Shown here one piece after another: positions 17,228-26,675 of a stretch of DNA of 64,000 nucleotides (the stretch's first letter is position 1; each line of letters opens with the position of its first letter). Source of the DNA: Ga0074130 sp964499485 (GTDB lineage: Bacteria; Pseudomonadota; Gammaproteobacteria; Burkholderiales; Rhodocyclaceae); assembly GCA_964499485.1 (NCBI GenBank), contig CAZCLF010000001.1, forward strand, positions 186,001-250,000, read 5' to 3'. Below the pieces are notes generated by a model that was given only the letters and a program-made list of their open reading frames with translations, made no database searches and had not been told where the DNA came from. A program made the position numbers and the translations under genes.

Positions 17228-19246
17228 ATGAGCACCCAGTCCAAGCCTCCAATTCTCCGCGTCGCACTCGACCTGCCGCTGCCGCGGCTGTTCGATTACA
17301 CCTGCGTTGATGCGCTCGTTGATGACGTTGGTTATCGCGTCAGCGTGCCCTTTGGGCGTGGCGAAAAGGTCGGCGTCATCGTTGCTGTCCTTGACGAGAG
17401 CGACCAGCCTGTCGACAAGCTGAAAGCCGCGCTCACCATTCTGCGTGACATGCCGCGGCTACCGGCGGATTGGCTCGCCGTCACCGAGTTCTGTGCGCGC
17501 TATTACCAGCATCCACTCGGCGAAGTGATGACGCTGGCCCTGCCGCCGATGTTGCGCAAGGGCAAGCTGCCGCGTGCGCTGAAGGACAAGAAGAAAGACA
17601 TCGACCCTACGGTGCACCGTCCGACGCTGCACACCGAACAGCAATCCGCCTGCGCGGCAATCGATGCCGCCGCGGGTGAGTTCAAAGCCTTTTTGTTGCA
17701 CGGCATCACAGGTAGCGGCAAGACTGAGGTGTATTTGCACGCCATTGAGGCGGTGCTTGCGCGTGGTCAGCAAGCGCTGATGCTGGTGCCGGAAATTGCC
17801 CTCACACCGCAGCTTGAAGGGCGCGTTGCGGCGCGCTTTCCTAATGCAAAGATCGTTTCCGCGCATAGCGGCCTGGCCGATGCTGCACGTGCGCGAGGAT
17901 TCCTTGATGCACTGGAAGGGCGCGCGGATATTGTGATGGGAACGCGGTTGTCGGTTTTCACGCCGCTGCCACGGCTTGGTCTGATCGTGATCGACGAAGA
18001 GCACGATGCCTCGTTCAAGCAACAGGAAGGCTTGCGCTATTCCGCACGTGACGTTGCCGTCATGCGGGCAAAGCAACTCAACATCCCCATCGTGCTCGGT
18101 TCAGCCACGCCCTCGCTAGAAACCTACTATCACGCCAAGAGCCGCCGCTATGGACTGCTCGAACTGAAGCAGCGGGCAGTCGCCGATGCGCCACCGGTGG
18201 TGCGCTGCATTGATACACGGCGAGAGAAGCTACAGGATGGTTTATCCGCTGCCATGCTCGCCGCAATTGAAGCGCGGCTTATCCGTGGCGAACAAAGTCT
18301 GATTTTTCTCAACCGCCGTGGCTATGCGCCAGTACTGGCCTGCCCCTCGTGTGGATGGGTGTCCACCTGCAAACGATGTGCCGCCAATATGGTGGTGCAT
18401 TTGGCCGACAAGCGCCTGCGTTGCCACCATTGTGGTTTCGAAAATCACATTCCCGCAGGTTGCCCCGACTGTGGAAATCAGGATATTCACCCGTTCGGCC
18501 GCGGCACACAAAGACTAGAAGAGACACTGGCGCAACGCTTCCCGCAGGCTCGCGTACTGCGTGTCGATCGCGATTCCGCCAACTCGCCCACCAAATGGCG
18601 CGCGCTGCTGGATGCCATTCATGCCAACGAAGTCGACATCCTGATCGGCACACAAATGCTGGCCAAGGGACATGATTTCCCCAAGCTCACGCTGGTCGGC
18701 GCGATTGGTGCCGACGCGGCATTGTTCGCGGCCGACTTCCGCGCACCGGAACGTCTGTTCGCGCAGTTGATGCAAGTCGGCGGTCGGAGTGGCCGTGCCG
18801 CCTTGCCGGGTGAAGTGTTGATCCAAACCGAATACCCGGATCACCCGCTCTATGAAGCGCTAATGCAACACGACTTCCACCGCTTTGCGGATTCGCAGCT
18901 GGAAGAGCGCGAACAGGCCGGCTTCCCGCCCTACACCTTCCAGGCACTGCTCCGCGCCGAGGCGCCGAGTATCGATCAGTCGCTGGCCTTCCTTGCTCAG
19001 GCGCGCGCGTCCGCCAAGGCATTGCTTGATGACAACGCGCAATACAGCGAGCACATCAGCCTCTACGACCCCGTGCCCATGCGTATGTTCCGCCTCATGA
19101 GCCTGGAGCGCGCACAACTGCTGATCGAATCCCCCAGTCGCCCGGCACTGCAGCACTTTCTGACGCAATGGATGGAAGCCCTGTATGCCCAAAAAGCCAG
19201 CCGTGAATTACGCTGGCATTTGGATGTGGACCCCCTAGAATTCTGA
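17228..19246 (+). CDS. priA: Primosomal replication protein N' (PriA helicase)
   Basis: 672-residue 3'-5' helicase that restarts stalled replication forks; E. coli PriA is 732 residues, so this is a somewhat short version. Visible are the N-terminal DNA-binding domain (LRVALDLPLPRLFDYTC), Walker A GITGSGKTEVYL, the DEEHD box and GSATPSLETY. Paired CxxC zinc-binding cysteines follow (CPSCGWVSTCKRC, CHHCGF, CPDCGN), then GTQMLAKGHDFPKL. The DnaA-box-containing interval lies directly upstream. Confidence 0.95.
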   Translation: MSTQSKPPILRVALDLPLPRLFDYTCVDALVDDVGYRVSVPFGRGEKVGVIVAVLDESDQPVDKLKAALTILRDMPRLPADWLAVTEFCARYYQHPLGEVMTLALPPMLRKGKLPRALKDKKKDIDPTVHRPTLHTEQQSACAAIDAAAGEFKAFLLHGITGSGKTEVYLHAIEAVLARGQQALMLVPEIALTPQLEGRVAARFPNAKIVSAHSGLADAARARGFLDALEGRADIVMGTRLSVFTPLPRLGLIVIDEEHDASFKQQEGLRYSARDVAVMRAKQLNIPIVLGSATPSLETYYHAKSRRYGLLELKQRAVADAPPVVRCIDTRREKLQDGLSAAMLAAIEARLIRGEQSLIFLNRRGYAPVLACPSCGWVSTCKRCAANMVVHLADKRLRCHHCGFENHIPAGCPDCGNQDIHPFGRGTQRLEETLAQRFPQARVLRVDRDSANSPTKWRALLDAIHANEVDILIGTQMLAKGHDFPKLTLVGAIGADAALFAADFRAPERLFAQLMQVGGRSGRAALPGEVLIQTEYPDHPLYEALMQHDFHRFADSQLEEREQAGFPPYTFQALLRAEAPSIDQSLAFLAQARASAKALLDDNAQYSEHISLYDPVPMRMFRLMSLERAQLLIESPSRPALQHFLTQWMEALYAQKASRELRWHLDVDPLEF

Positions 19247-19328
19247 AATTGTAAAATCTGAAAAAATTGAGCAGGCATGCTAAATTGAATTACTCAGCCT
19301 CATCCTTATCCCAGCCAGAGGTCCGACA

Positions 19329-20552
19329 GTGAAGAGCAGAAAACCTGTTTTACTGATCGAAGACAGCAGCACGACGATCCGCGCGCTTTCGCGCCTGCTG
19401 CTTGAGCATGGCTTCAGCACCGTTGAAGCCATGTCGATGAAAGAAGCCCAAACACACCTGCAGACTGGCAACGAGTATCTCTGCGCGGTGATGGATTACA
19501 CCCTCCCTGACGCACCCGACGGTGAGACGCTACCGCTATTACTCGCCCATAACCTGCCAACCATCATCCTCACGGGAAATACAGAAAAGGTTGTCCGTGA
19601 GCGGCTATTGCTTCAGCCAATTTTTGACTATGTCCCGAAAGATAACCCCGCTGCATTCGAATATGTCGGGAAGTTAGTTAATCGGATCGAACGTAATCCG
19701 CATGTTCGGGTATTGGTCGTCGATGACTCACCGACGATCCGTAACCATTTGCGCAACCTACTTGAACGTCAGTGCTACCAAGTGTTGGAAGCCGACAGTG
19801 GGGAAGCCGCGTTGAGCCTGCTGCAAACAGAGCCCGATATTCGTCTGGTGCTGGCTGATCAAGATATGCCAGGCATGAGCGGCTTGCACATGACCAGCGA
19901 AATCAGACGGCTTTACGGAACCGACAGCATGGCAATTGTCGGTATTTCTGGTAGTGCTAACGAGGACCTTACTGCCCGTTTCATCAAAGCGGGGGCCGAT
20001 GACTTTCTGCGCAAGCCCTTCAACCACGAAGAGTTCTTCTGCCGCGTCACACGCAATATCGAATTCGTTGAGAACATGGCCACATTGAATTCGATCGCCC
20101 ATATCGATGCTTTGACAGGCCTTCCTAACCGCCGGAAATTCTTTAGCGAGCTTAAACGGATCAGTGGTGGCTACAGCGTAGCCATGATGGATCTAGACTA
20201 CTTCAAGAAAATCAACGATGGATACGGACATGACATCGGTGACCTCACACTGCGTCATGTTGCTCACTTAATGCGCAGCCAATTCCCTGACAACCTGCTT
20301 GCCCGTATTGGTGGTGAAGAGTTTGTCATTTTACTGCCGGGTCACGACCCCATTCATCACCGCAACCAGTTGCAGGACTTCTGCCGTCATGTCGCAGCGA
20401 GCACAATTACTGATGCCCCGGCGGGCCTGAAGATCACGCTCAGCATCGGGTTCGCCAGCGCAAAAGAGCCCGATATAACCCACTTGCTAAAGCTCGCAGA
20501 TACCAACCTCTATAAAGCTAAAGAAGGTGGGCGAAATCAGGTCATGCCTTAA
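19329..20552 (+). CDS. Response regulator with two REC domains and a GGDEF domain
   Basis: 407-residue cytoplasmic signalling protein. REC1 (about 1-120) has its acidic pocket at ED and the likely phospho-acceptor D56 (VMDYTLPD). REC2 (about 126-245) has VVDDSPT and likely acceptor D177 (LADQDMPGMSG). The GGDEF domain (about 255-407) has GGEEF at 328-332 and MDLDYFKKIND, so diguanylate cyclase activity is expected. The inhibitory RxxD site is absent: the corresponding positions read FPDN (319-322). GTG start with AGAGGT 8 bases upstream. No cognate kinase lies adjacent. Confidence 0.9.
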   Translation: MKSRKPVLLIEDSSTTIRALSRLLLEHGFSTVEAMSMKEAQTHLQTGNEYLCAVMDYTLPDAPDGETLPLLLAHNLPTIILTGNTEKVVRERLLLQPIFDYVPKDNPAAFEYVGKLVNRIERNPHVRVLVVDDSPTIRNHLRNLLERQCYQVLEADSGEAALSLLQTEPDIRLVLADQDMPGMSGLHMTSEIRRLYGTDSMAIVGISGSANEDLTARFIKAGADDFLRKPFNHEEFFCRVTRNIEFVENMATLNSIAHIDALTGLPNRRKFFSELKRISGGYSVAMMDLDYFKKINDGYGHDIGDLTLRHVAHLMRSQFPDNLLARIGGEEFVILLPGHDPIHHRNQLQDFCRHVAASTITDAPAGLKITLSIGFASAKEPDITHLLKLADTNLYKAKEGGRNQVMP

Positions 20553-20555
20553 TGC

Positions 20556-20575
20556 CTCAACACTTCAGTGCTGAG
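20556..20575. terminator. Hairpin between convergent genes, possible terminator
   Basis: The interrupted inverted repeat CTCA-a-CACT-tc-AGTG-c-TGAG lies just after the stop of the GGDEF gene and ends just before the stop of the convergent secreted-protein gene. There is no clear T-run on either strand, so termination is only tentative. Confidence 0.35.
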
Positions 20576-20577
20576 AG

Positions 20578-21783
20578 TTAAAAGCCAAAGAGGCCTTTGA
20601 GCGCTTTACCCACGGTAGCGCCCGCGTCATCACCGCCACCGCTGTCGGACGTTCCGCGCCCAGCGCTGCCTCTGCTGCCATCCCCTTCCATGATGGGTTG
20701 TGCGGCTGTCGATTTAACGCGGACCTTGGCCACCCATTCTGGGTTCCATGCCGCCTTGGGGTCTTTCGGGCGTGGCGGGTTCGCGAAGTGGGCTTCTTCA
20801 CCGTAGGCAATCATGCGCAGCATGGCGTTGGGCGCAGCGGCCAGCACTTCCTTGGGCACTGTGCATTCGGTGGTGGATGGCGGTAGCACCACCTTGTCCT
20901 TTACCAAGCGTGCAACTTCCGGTGGGGCGATGTAGCCGAATAGCGCTTCGCCAAACTCCTTGCTGTTGGCGGACACCCACCACACCATATCGTTACCGTT
21001 ATCGCTGCCGCCCATAACATTGGCGAAATAGCCGGTGGCATTCGTGATGCTCTTCCAGCGCACATTCATGGCTGTGCCTTGCTTGCTCATGCTGATTTCA
21101 AGTGGGGCCAGATAGTCGAGCGTGTCGAGGTTGAAACGAATGTCAGGCGAATAGTTGCCCTTGACCTGATGTTCGCCGCGCAAGGACGAGTTGTTCGGCA
21201 CACGCGTGCTGTCCTTTTCGTTTGGCCAATCGCCATAGGTGCGCGACCGAGCAACCGATGGCCCGATCTGTCCGCTGACACGGCGTGTGAACAAGCCTGC
21301 TGGCCATTGCTGACCACTCGCCATCTTGGCAAAATCGATCACATAGGGCTGCCCCGCACCGGCCTGGGCACCACAGCCCCAGAACAACAACAGTCGACCC
21401 TTTGGTTTTTCGTAGTCTTCGCGTCGGTCTTCCTCATCGCGTCGTGTTGCTTGTGTCTTTTGCGGAGTGCGCAGGGGCAAGCTACTGCCCATATTCATTG
21501 CGGCGGGGGCCAAATGATCTGCTGCAGGCTCACCGTTCGGGCTCTGCTGCGAACCTAGTTGCAACAATAAGCGCTTGCTTGAGCTACTCATGCCGCCCCC
21601 CATCATCATGCTGGCCATATCCATCATGCTCGGGGCCCCACCCGTCATGGGCATGCCTGAACTGGTTTCTGCGCTCATCCAGTAAGTGGCAATAGGCGGC
21701 TTGGTTTGCGCAAACCCCAAGAGGGGTACGGTTAAACAGGCCAGGCCAACGACAGCAACACGGGAGGGGAAAACACGCTTCAT
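20578..21783 (-). CDS. Uncharacterised secreted protein
   Basis: 401 residues. The start at MKRVFPSRVAVVGLACL has TGGAG about 7 bases upstream and gives a signal peptide with likely cleavage after GFA. The mature N-terminus is Met/Gly/Ser-rich (MPMTGGAPSMMDMASMMMGGG). Then come KRLLLQLGSQQSPNGEPAADHL and GRLLLFWGCG, a beta-strand-rich middle with SLRGEHQVKGNYSPDIRF and DYLAPLEI, and a low-complexity Gly/Ser/Asp tail ending KALKGLFGF. I do not recognise a named domain, though I have the impression of related hypothetical proteins in other proteobacteria. Periplasmic or outer-membrane location is inferred from the signal peptide only. Confidence 0.75.
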   Translation of the reverse strand: MKRVFPSRVAVVGLACLTVPLLGFAQTKPPIATYWMSAETSSGMPMTGGAPSMMDMASMMMGGGMSSSSKRLLLQLGSQQSPNGEPAADHLAPAAMNMGSSLPLRTPQKTQATRRDEEDRREDYEKPKGRLLLFWGCGAQAGAGQPYVIDFAKMASGQQWPAGLFTRRVSGQIGPSVARSRTYGDWPNEKDSTRVPNNSSLRGEHQVKGNYSPDIRFNLDTLDYLAPLEISMSKQGTAMNVRWKSITNATGYFANVMGGSDNGNDMVWWVSANSKEFGEALFGYIAPPEVARLVKDKVVLPPSTTECTVPKEVLAAAPNAMLRMIAYGEEAHFANPPRPKDPKAAWNPEWVAKVRVKSTAAQPIMEGDGSRGSAGRGTSDSGGGDDAGATVGKALKGLFGF

Positions 21784-22002
21784 GGCGAACTCCAGCAAAA
21801 AGTGAGGGGGCACAAAACTTGTCGCGATCTTAGCGTATCTATTGCTGTGACAGTGATTTCAGCATCATTTAGTGTGATAAAGCGTCCGTTTGACGGACAT
21901 TGCGCATATCCTGTGACCTGGGCAACGTTGATGCTCCACGTTACCAATAATTCACTATAATCCTTGATACTTCACAAGCAAACTTAACACTCTTGGGTCT
22001 CC

Positions 22003-22431
22003 ATGCACTCTTGCGAATTGTGTAGTACCCCCGGCGGCGAACTGCTGTGGTCCGACCCGGACTGCAGAGTCATCCTCGTCCAAGGTGAAGAGGCCACACT
22101 CTACCCCGGCTTTTGCCGGGTTATCTGGACCGACCATGTGGCTGAAATGAGCGATCTGACTGCCGCACAATCCAGCCACCTGATGCGCGTCGTCCTCGCA
22201 ACGGAAAACGCCGTCCGCGCCAGCGTCAATCCCGACAAAATCAATCTCGCCAGCCTAGGCAATGTTGTTCCACATCTGCACTGGCACGTCATTCCACGTT
22301 GGCAGGATGACAGCCGCTACCCGCGCCCGATTTGGGCTGCGGAACTGCGCGCTGCCCCAAGCCGCGCTGCCCCTGACTTAACTCGCCTCAGAGCCGCGTT
22401 AATCGCCGCCCTGCAGACAACGTTGAACTGA
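22003..22431 (+). CDS. HIT family hydrolase
   Basis: 142-residue histidine-triad protein, a nucleotide phosphoramidase-type hydrolase. The triad HLHWHVIPR is near residue 91, preceded by NLASLGNVVP, with GFCRVIWTDHVAEMSDL upstream. The N-terminal CELC pair could bind zinc as in some HIT proteins. A perfect TATAAT lies at 21956-21961, but no good -35 box sits at normal spacing. It is followed 19 bases later by the PilZ-like gene. Confidence 0.9.
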   Translation: MHSCELCSTPGGELLWSDPDCRVILVQGEEATLYPGFCRVIWTDHVAEMSDLTAAQSSHLMRVVLATENAVRASVNPDKINLASLGNVVPHLHWHVIPRWQDDSRYPRPIWAAELRAAPSRAAPDLTRLRAALIAALQTTLN

Positions 22432-22450
22432 TCTGAATGAGGTCTTGCCT

Positions 22451-24055
22451 ATGAGTGCCCCCCCCACCTCGTCACTACCCAATGTGGCCCCCGCCTTTGT
22501 GACTGCAGAAGAATGCCGCACCTGGCTAGCGGCTCAGCCACTGGCCAGCACCGTACAGATGCAATCGCTGCTGCAGCGCCAGTTAGGCCTGCTCAATCGC
22601 CATGCGGTTTCGGGCAGCGAGCGCTTCGCCATTTTGGAAACCCTACGCGAACAGCTTTACCGCACTCAAGAAGAGTGTCAGGTGCGCTTTGCACGCCGCC
22701 CCATTCCGCTGGCCCTACCAGAGCAAGCTGCTTTTGATTCGTCACAAGCGACCTGGCGGGCCTTTGCCGATGGCTATGTGCGCTGTCTCGAGTCGTTATT
22801 GACGGGCGAGATTGCCATCCAATCGAAGGCAGCGCAAATCATTGAGCGCATTCTGTCGACCTTGGTCGATATGCAGACCGACATTTATCGCAGCAGTAGC
22901 ACGCCGCCTGCCGATCATTGGCAACACCTGCACAAATGCATTGATGTTGCCGAGCAGCTTGACGTACTCAGTGAGCCGGTCAAAGACCGCCTCCGCAATC
23001 CGGACATGCCAGTAACGATTGTGGCAACTTACGCTGAAGCGTTTTTACTACACAGCGCCAGTCCCTATGAACTGGGGCAGAAACAAATGGCGTGGATGGT
23101 GCGTTGGGCACGGCGTTGGAGCAGCAAGATCAGCTTACATGCCTATCCACAAGACAGCCCAGGGGCAGCCCCTTTCTATGTTCAGCTGGATCAAACCGCC
23201 CCCGCCTCACACACGCCCCTCTATCAAGGCAAAGTGCGCGTACTCGATACCGGCGGTCTGCGCCGCAGCCTGAAGAAGCGCCTGCTTGGACTCTCCAAGG
23301 GTGCCACGCCGGCTAGCTTGCAGCTTGGCGAAGACTGCACACAACCCTTGGCAGAGCAGTTGCTAACCCGCGTTTACCAACGCTGGTGCAAAGATCTGAC
23401 ACCACGTAAGCATGAACGTCGCGGCGGCATCAGTCACTCCACCATCAGCTGCGGGCTGGAGAATGCGCATCGTCTGTCCCTTGATGGACGCGACTTCCAA
23501 CTGCCCGGCGTCGCTGACATGGCCAAACTTCGCCGCGAACGGGAACAGATGGCAACGTTGGGACGTCCAGTTGAAGCCGCCAAGCTCCAAGAAGAAGCAA
23601 ATAACAAGGATGCCGAGGAGTGGCAAATTCTCGATGAGAGTGCGAATGGCATGCGCCTGCTGCGCAAGAGCGGTAAGGCTCGCATCGCCGTTGGCATGCT
23701 GTTGACCTTGCAAGTTGCAGGCGTTCACTCACCCTTGCTGGGCTGCGTGCGCTGGGCTGTCACCCATACGGAAGGCGATGTCGAAATGGGGATTCAGCTG
23801 ATTCCGGGCCAAGCACAAGCGCTGGCTGTCGGTGGCACGGCAGCGAATACCAAGACCGTTCAATACGAGCGCGCGCTGCTGTTACCGGCGATTGCTGCGC
23901 TTAAAGAAAGCTCAAGCCTGATACTGCCTTCCGGCTGGTTTGAGCCTGGCCGTATTATTGAGTTGCATGACGGCAAAGTGCGCAATATTCGTCTCGGCCA
24001 GCCGATTGAGCGTGGTCGTGATTTTGATCGCGTGACCTTCAGCGACGCGCCATAA
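22451..24055 (+). CDS. Hypothetical protein with PilZ-like C-terminal region
   Basis: 534 residues, cytoplasmic by composition. The long N-terminal helical region (about 1-300) has no domain I recognise. The segment ILDESANGMRLL (near residue 400) matches the D/NxSxxG half of the PilZ c-di-GMP-binding signature and is followed by beta-strand-rich sequence (RIAVGMLLTLQV, GCVRWAVTHTEGDVEMGIQLI). The RxxxR half is not at the usual spacing; a basic cluster RKHERRGG lies about 80 residues earlier. Start taken at ATG 22451 with GAGG upstream. The convergent neighbour is an EAL/GGDEF protein, which fits a c-di-GMP theme but is not proof. Confidence 0.7.
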   Translation: MSAPPTSSLPNVAPAFVTAEECRTWLAAQPLASTVQMQSLLQRQLGLLNRHAVSGSERFAILETLREQLYRTQEECQVRFARRPIPLALPEQAAFDSSQATWRAFADGYVRCLESLLTGEIAIQSKAAQIIERILSTLVDMQTDIYRSSSTPPADHWQHLHKCIDVAEQLDVLSEPVKDRLRNPDMPVTIVATYAEAFLLHSASPYELGQKQMAWMVRWARRWSSKISLHAYPQDSPGAAPFYVQLDQTAPASHTPLYQGKVRVLDTGGLRRSLKKRLLGLSKGATPASLQLGEDCTQPLAEQLLTRVYQRWCKDLTPRKHERRGGISHSTISCGLENAHRLSLDGRDFQLPGVADMAKLRREREQMATLGRPVEAAKLQEEANNKDAEEWQILDESANGMRLLRKSGKARIAVGMLLTLQVAGVHSPLLGCVRWAVTHTEGDVEMGIQLIPGQAQALAVGGTAANTKTVQYERALLLPAIAALKESSSLILPSGWFEPGRIIELHDGKVRNIRLGQPIERGRDFDRVTFSDAP

Positions 24056-24066
24056 GCCAGGTACTA

Positions 24067-24095
24067 TCCCAGCGAACCGCTGTCGGCCGCTGGGA
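24067..24095. terminator. Hairpin between convergent PilZ-like and EAL-GGDEF genes
   Basis: An 8-bp perfect stem TCCCAGCG (24067-24074) with CGCTGGGA (24088-24095) and a 13-base loop fills most of the 49-base convergent gap. T-runs are poor, so it is a probable but weak bidirectional terminator. Confidence 0.45.
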
Positions 24096-24104
24096 GAGGA
24101 TAAA

Positions 24105-26513
24105 TTACTCGTTGCCTTGGCGATCCAGCAACGCCGCCATTGAGGACAAGTTAAGGTCGGCTACTAACACGCCCGAAAACTCACCCGTGTCAGAGAACAG
24201 GGGCTGGGCCAGGGTGAGACAGAAATCTTCAGATGCGGTCGACAGATAAATCGTCGAGACAAATTGTTGACCGGTTTCTGCAACGCGCGAGAAGTATTCC
24301 TGATTACTACGATCAATGCCGGCCCCCCCGGCCCTCATGCGGCCGTACATGGATGGGTTGATCCAATTCGGGAAGCGCTGCACACCACGCGCATCCAACT
24401 CAAACACCATCTCGAAGAAGGGATACGCCTTGAAAGCATCATCAAGGCTATGCGGGTCTCTACCTCGCGGACGATTCATCAGGCTATCGAGTGCCGCAAA
24501 TGCATTCCCGCGCCAGAGTTCTAGGTCGCCAAAGGTGCGGATCGGATGGACCTGATGTGGCGTGTCCTCGACCGCGATCACACTGCCCCATTCCGCCTTA
24601 CCCACTTTCTTTAGGTAGGCCGCACGCTCTGCTGCGGCAATGCTATTGGGCAATTCGCCAGTACTGCCGTTAACCACTGCGACAGAGACCCCGGCGATCG
24701 GGTGTTGCTTGCCATCTTCGGTAGTAAAAAAGCCCCGGTCCAAATCCTCTGGGTCATACAAGTGCGAAGCGAGCGCATGAAACTGCACGATGGCGGTTTC
24801 GAGTAAACGCAAGAGCCCGCTGGTATCGCCATCCGGGTCTTCCATCACAAGAATAAAATCATCACCGCCAATATGGCCGAGCACTTGATTTGGCTTGCCC
24901 ACGAACAGCCGGCGCAAAATTTCAGCCAGCGTACGAATCATTGCATCGCCACGGATAAAGCCATACCGATCATTGAACGACTTGAAGTGATCGAGATCGA
25001 TGTAGGTCAACAACATCTTGCGCTGCGCACTCAATCGGGACTCGATGGTCTGACGCAAACTTGGCCCGGTTTGCAACTGCGAGAGCGGGTGTAAATTGGC
25101 CCCATGTTCGCGGTGCGTCAGAATATGCGCAATCAGACTCATTGGCTGCACCGTTCCCAGGTACTTGCCATCTGGACCAACCACCACCCACGGCTCTACC
25201 CCCTCACGGCTCACATACAGTGAGCGCGCAAGGGCTGACAGCGTCGTGTTATTCGGCAGGACACGGCGAATCGGTTCGCAAGCTTTGCCAATTTGTTGTG
25301 TCGCGCGAGACATCACGCGGCCACGCGATAGCATGCCAATCGGCTGTTCTTGATCCAGCACTATCACCCAAGGAAGGGATAGGTTTTGATTGAACAACTC
25401 ACGTACGGACTCCATCGTGGCATGTAATTCCACGGTATTGCCCGGCTCAACAACATCCGTCAGGCGGAAGCGATCTTGGGGGCGGGCTCGCCAAGCTTCA
25501 TCCAGTGCTGGGAGGTCAATAGGCTGCGCTTGCAGGTCAGCCTTAGGCGGCGAGAAGAAATAACCTTGACCGAGACGAATGCCCATACTTTGGCAAAAGC
25601 CAACGTCTTCGGCCCGCTCCAGTCCTTCGGCAATAATCGTGGCGCCGAGGCGCTCTGCCATTGAAACGATTGCCTCCAAGAGAACCGCACGAACGCGACT
25701 GCCTTGTGCTTCATGGACGAGTGTGCGGTCGATCTTGATAAATTCGGCACGCACCATTGCCAACGTGGTGAGGCCATTGAAACCTGCGCCCATATCATCC
25801 AGCGCAATACGTAAACCAGCGGCACGCAATACTTCACACCGCTCGGCAAGCAGCGATGCATCCACAAGCTCGCTTTCAACGACTTCAATCACGACATCGC
25901 GCGGATCTATGTTCAGTTCCTGCAACCAGCGCAGGCATTGTTCAGTCCAGCTTTCATGGAGCAGCGTCGTTGGCATCACGTTCATGAACAACGGCGTGCC
26001 CTTAGCGATTTCACTCGCCTTCCGCTTCAATGCCAAGTGCTGACAGGCCAAGTCCATATCGTCTTGGCGGCGCAACTGGCGGGCCAAGGTAAAGGCTTCG
26101 CCGCCGGCTAATAGGGCACCGGCGGGTTCGCGCAGGCGACATAGCGCCTCGTAGGCAAACACCTGGCCGCCGGCTTGCATATCCACGATGGGCTGCAAAT
26201 ACATTTCAATGCGCGGCTCCAGCCCACCCAGCAGCCAGGAATAGCGCTGCCGAGCGTACATAGCCTGAACGGGCATGGCGCTCTCGAGCGCGGAAAGCGG
26301 ACACTCACTGTTCTCATCGCCCATCATTAAGGCGAGCGTACTGCTCAAGGTTTGAGGGTCGGTGGCGCGTACGATCTGTTCAAGCAGGCCGCCCAAGTCG
26401 TCAGTTTCGAGATTGAAGCGCCACAAACTGCCGCCAATATGCTTACCACCACACACTGCCCATATCGCATCGGGCGAGTATTGACCTTCGTACTTAAGAA
26501 TGAGCTGAGTCAT
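24105..26513 (-). CDS. EAL - CBS pair - GGDEF protein with C-terminal sensor-like domain
   Basis: 802 residues without obvious membrane segments. The EAL domain (about 95-335) has YEALCRLR at 121-128, N178, EVVESE, ALDDMGAG and the KID motif, so phosphodiesterase residues look intact. A CBS-pair-like region (about 350-470) follows. The GGDEF domain (about 495-650) carries GGDDF at 549-553 and TYIDLDHFKSFND; the inhibitory RxxD site is missing. The C-terminal about 140 residues (PFFEMVFELDARGVQRFPNW, then LAQPLFSDTGEFSGVLVADL) resemble a cache/PAS-like sensor fold. EAL precedes GGDEF, the reverse of the common order. Likely a c-di-GMP-turnover enzyme. Confidence 0.88.
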   Translation of the reverse strand: MTQLILKYEGQYSPDAIWAVCGGKHIGGSLWRFNLETDDLGGLLEQIVRATDPQTLSSTLALMMGDENSECPLSALESAMPVQAMYARQRYSWLLGGLEPRIEMYLQPIVDMQAGGQVFAYEALCRLREPAGALLAGGEAFTLARQLRRQDDMDLACQHLALKRKASEIAKGTPLFMNVMPTTLLHESWTEQCLRWLQELNIDPRDVVIEVVESELVDASLLAERCEVLRAAGLRIALDDMGAGFNGLTTLAMVRAEFIKIDRTLVHEAQGSRVRAVLLEAIVSMAERLGATIIAEGLERAEDVGFCQSMGIRLGQGYFFSPPKADLQAQPIDLPALDEAWRARPQDRFRLTDVVEPGNTVELHATMESVRELFNQNLSLPWVIVLDQEQPIGMLSRGRVMSRATQQIGKACEPIRRVLPNNTTLSALARSLYVSREGVEPWVVVGPDGKYLGTVQPMSLIAHILTHREHGANLHPLSQLQTGPSLRQTIESRLSAQRKMLLTYIDLDHFKSFNDRYGFIRGDAMIRTLAEILRRLFVGKPNQVLGHIGGDDFILVMEDPDGDTSGLLRLLETAIVQFHALASHLYDPEDLDRGFFTTEDGKQHPIAGVSVAVVNGSTGELPNSIAAAERAAYLKKVGKAEWGSVIAVEDTPHQVHPIRTFGDLELWRGNAFAALDSLMNRPRGRDPHSLDDAFKAYPFFEMVFELDARGVQRFPNWINPSMYGRMRAGGAGIDRSNQEYFSRVAETGQQFVSTIYLSTASEDFCLTLAQPLFSDTGEFSGVLVADLNLSSMAALLDRQGNE

Positions 26514-26675
26514 GCTGAAAAAGGCAAAAGTGAAAACCTTCCTCTAGCACTTGCCGTGCCAAGCGCAAAGCACATGCTGCCCATTGAAATGCAGTAGCAA
26601 TGCACCATGCTGCAGCACTGTCGCGGTGCGGCCCACCCCAATCTGGGGAAAGGCTAAAACAAGCAGCGCCGTGAA

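Noticed and set aside
17025..17231. 68-codon open frame in the hemE-priA gap
   Set aside because: It runs through the AT-rich stretch and a DnaA box, has no ribosome-binding site and overlaps the priA start.
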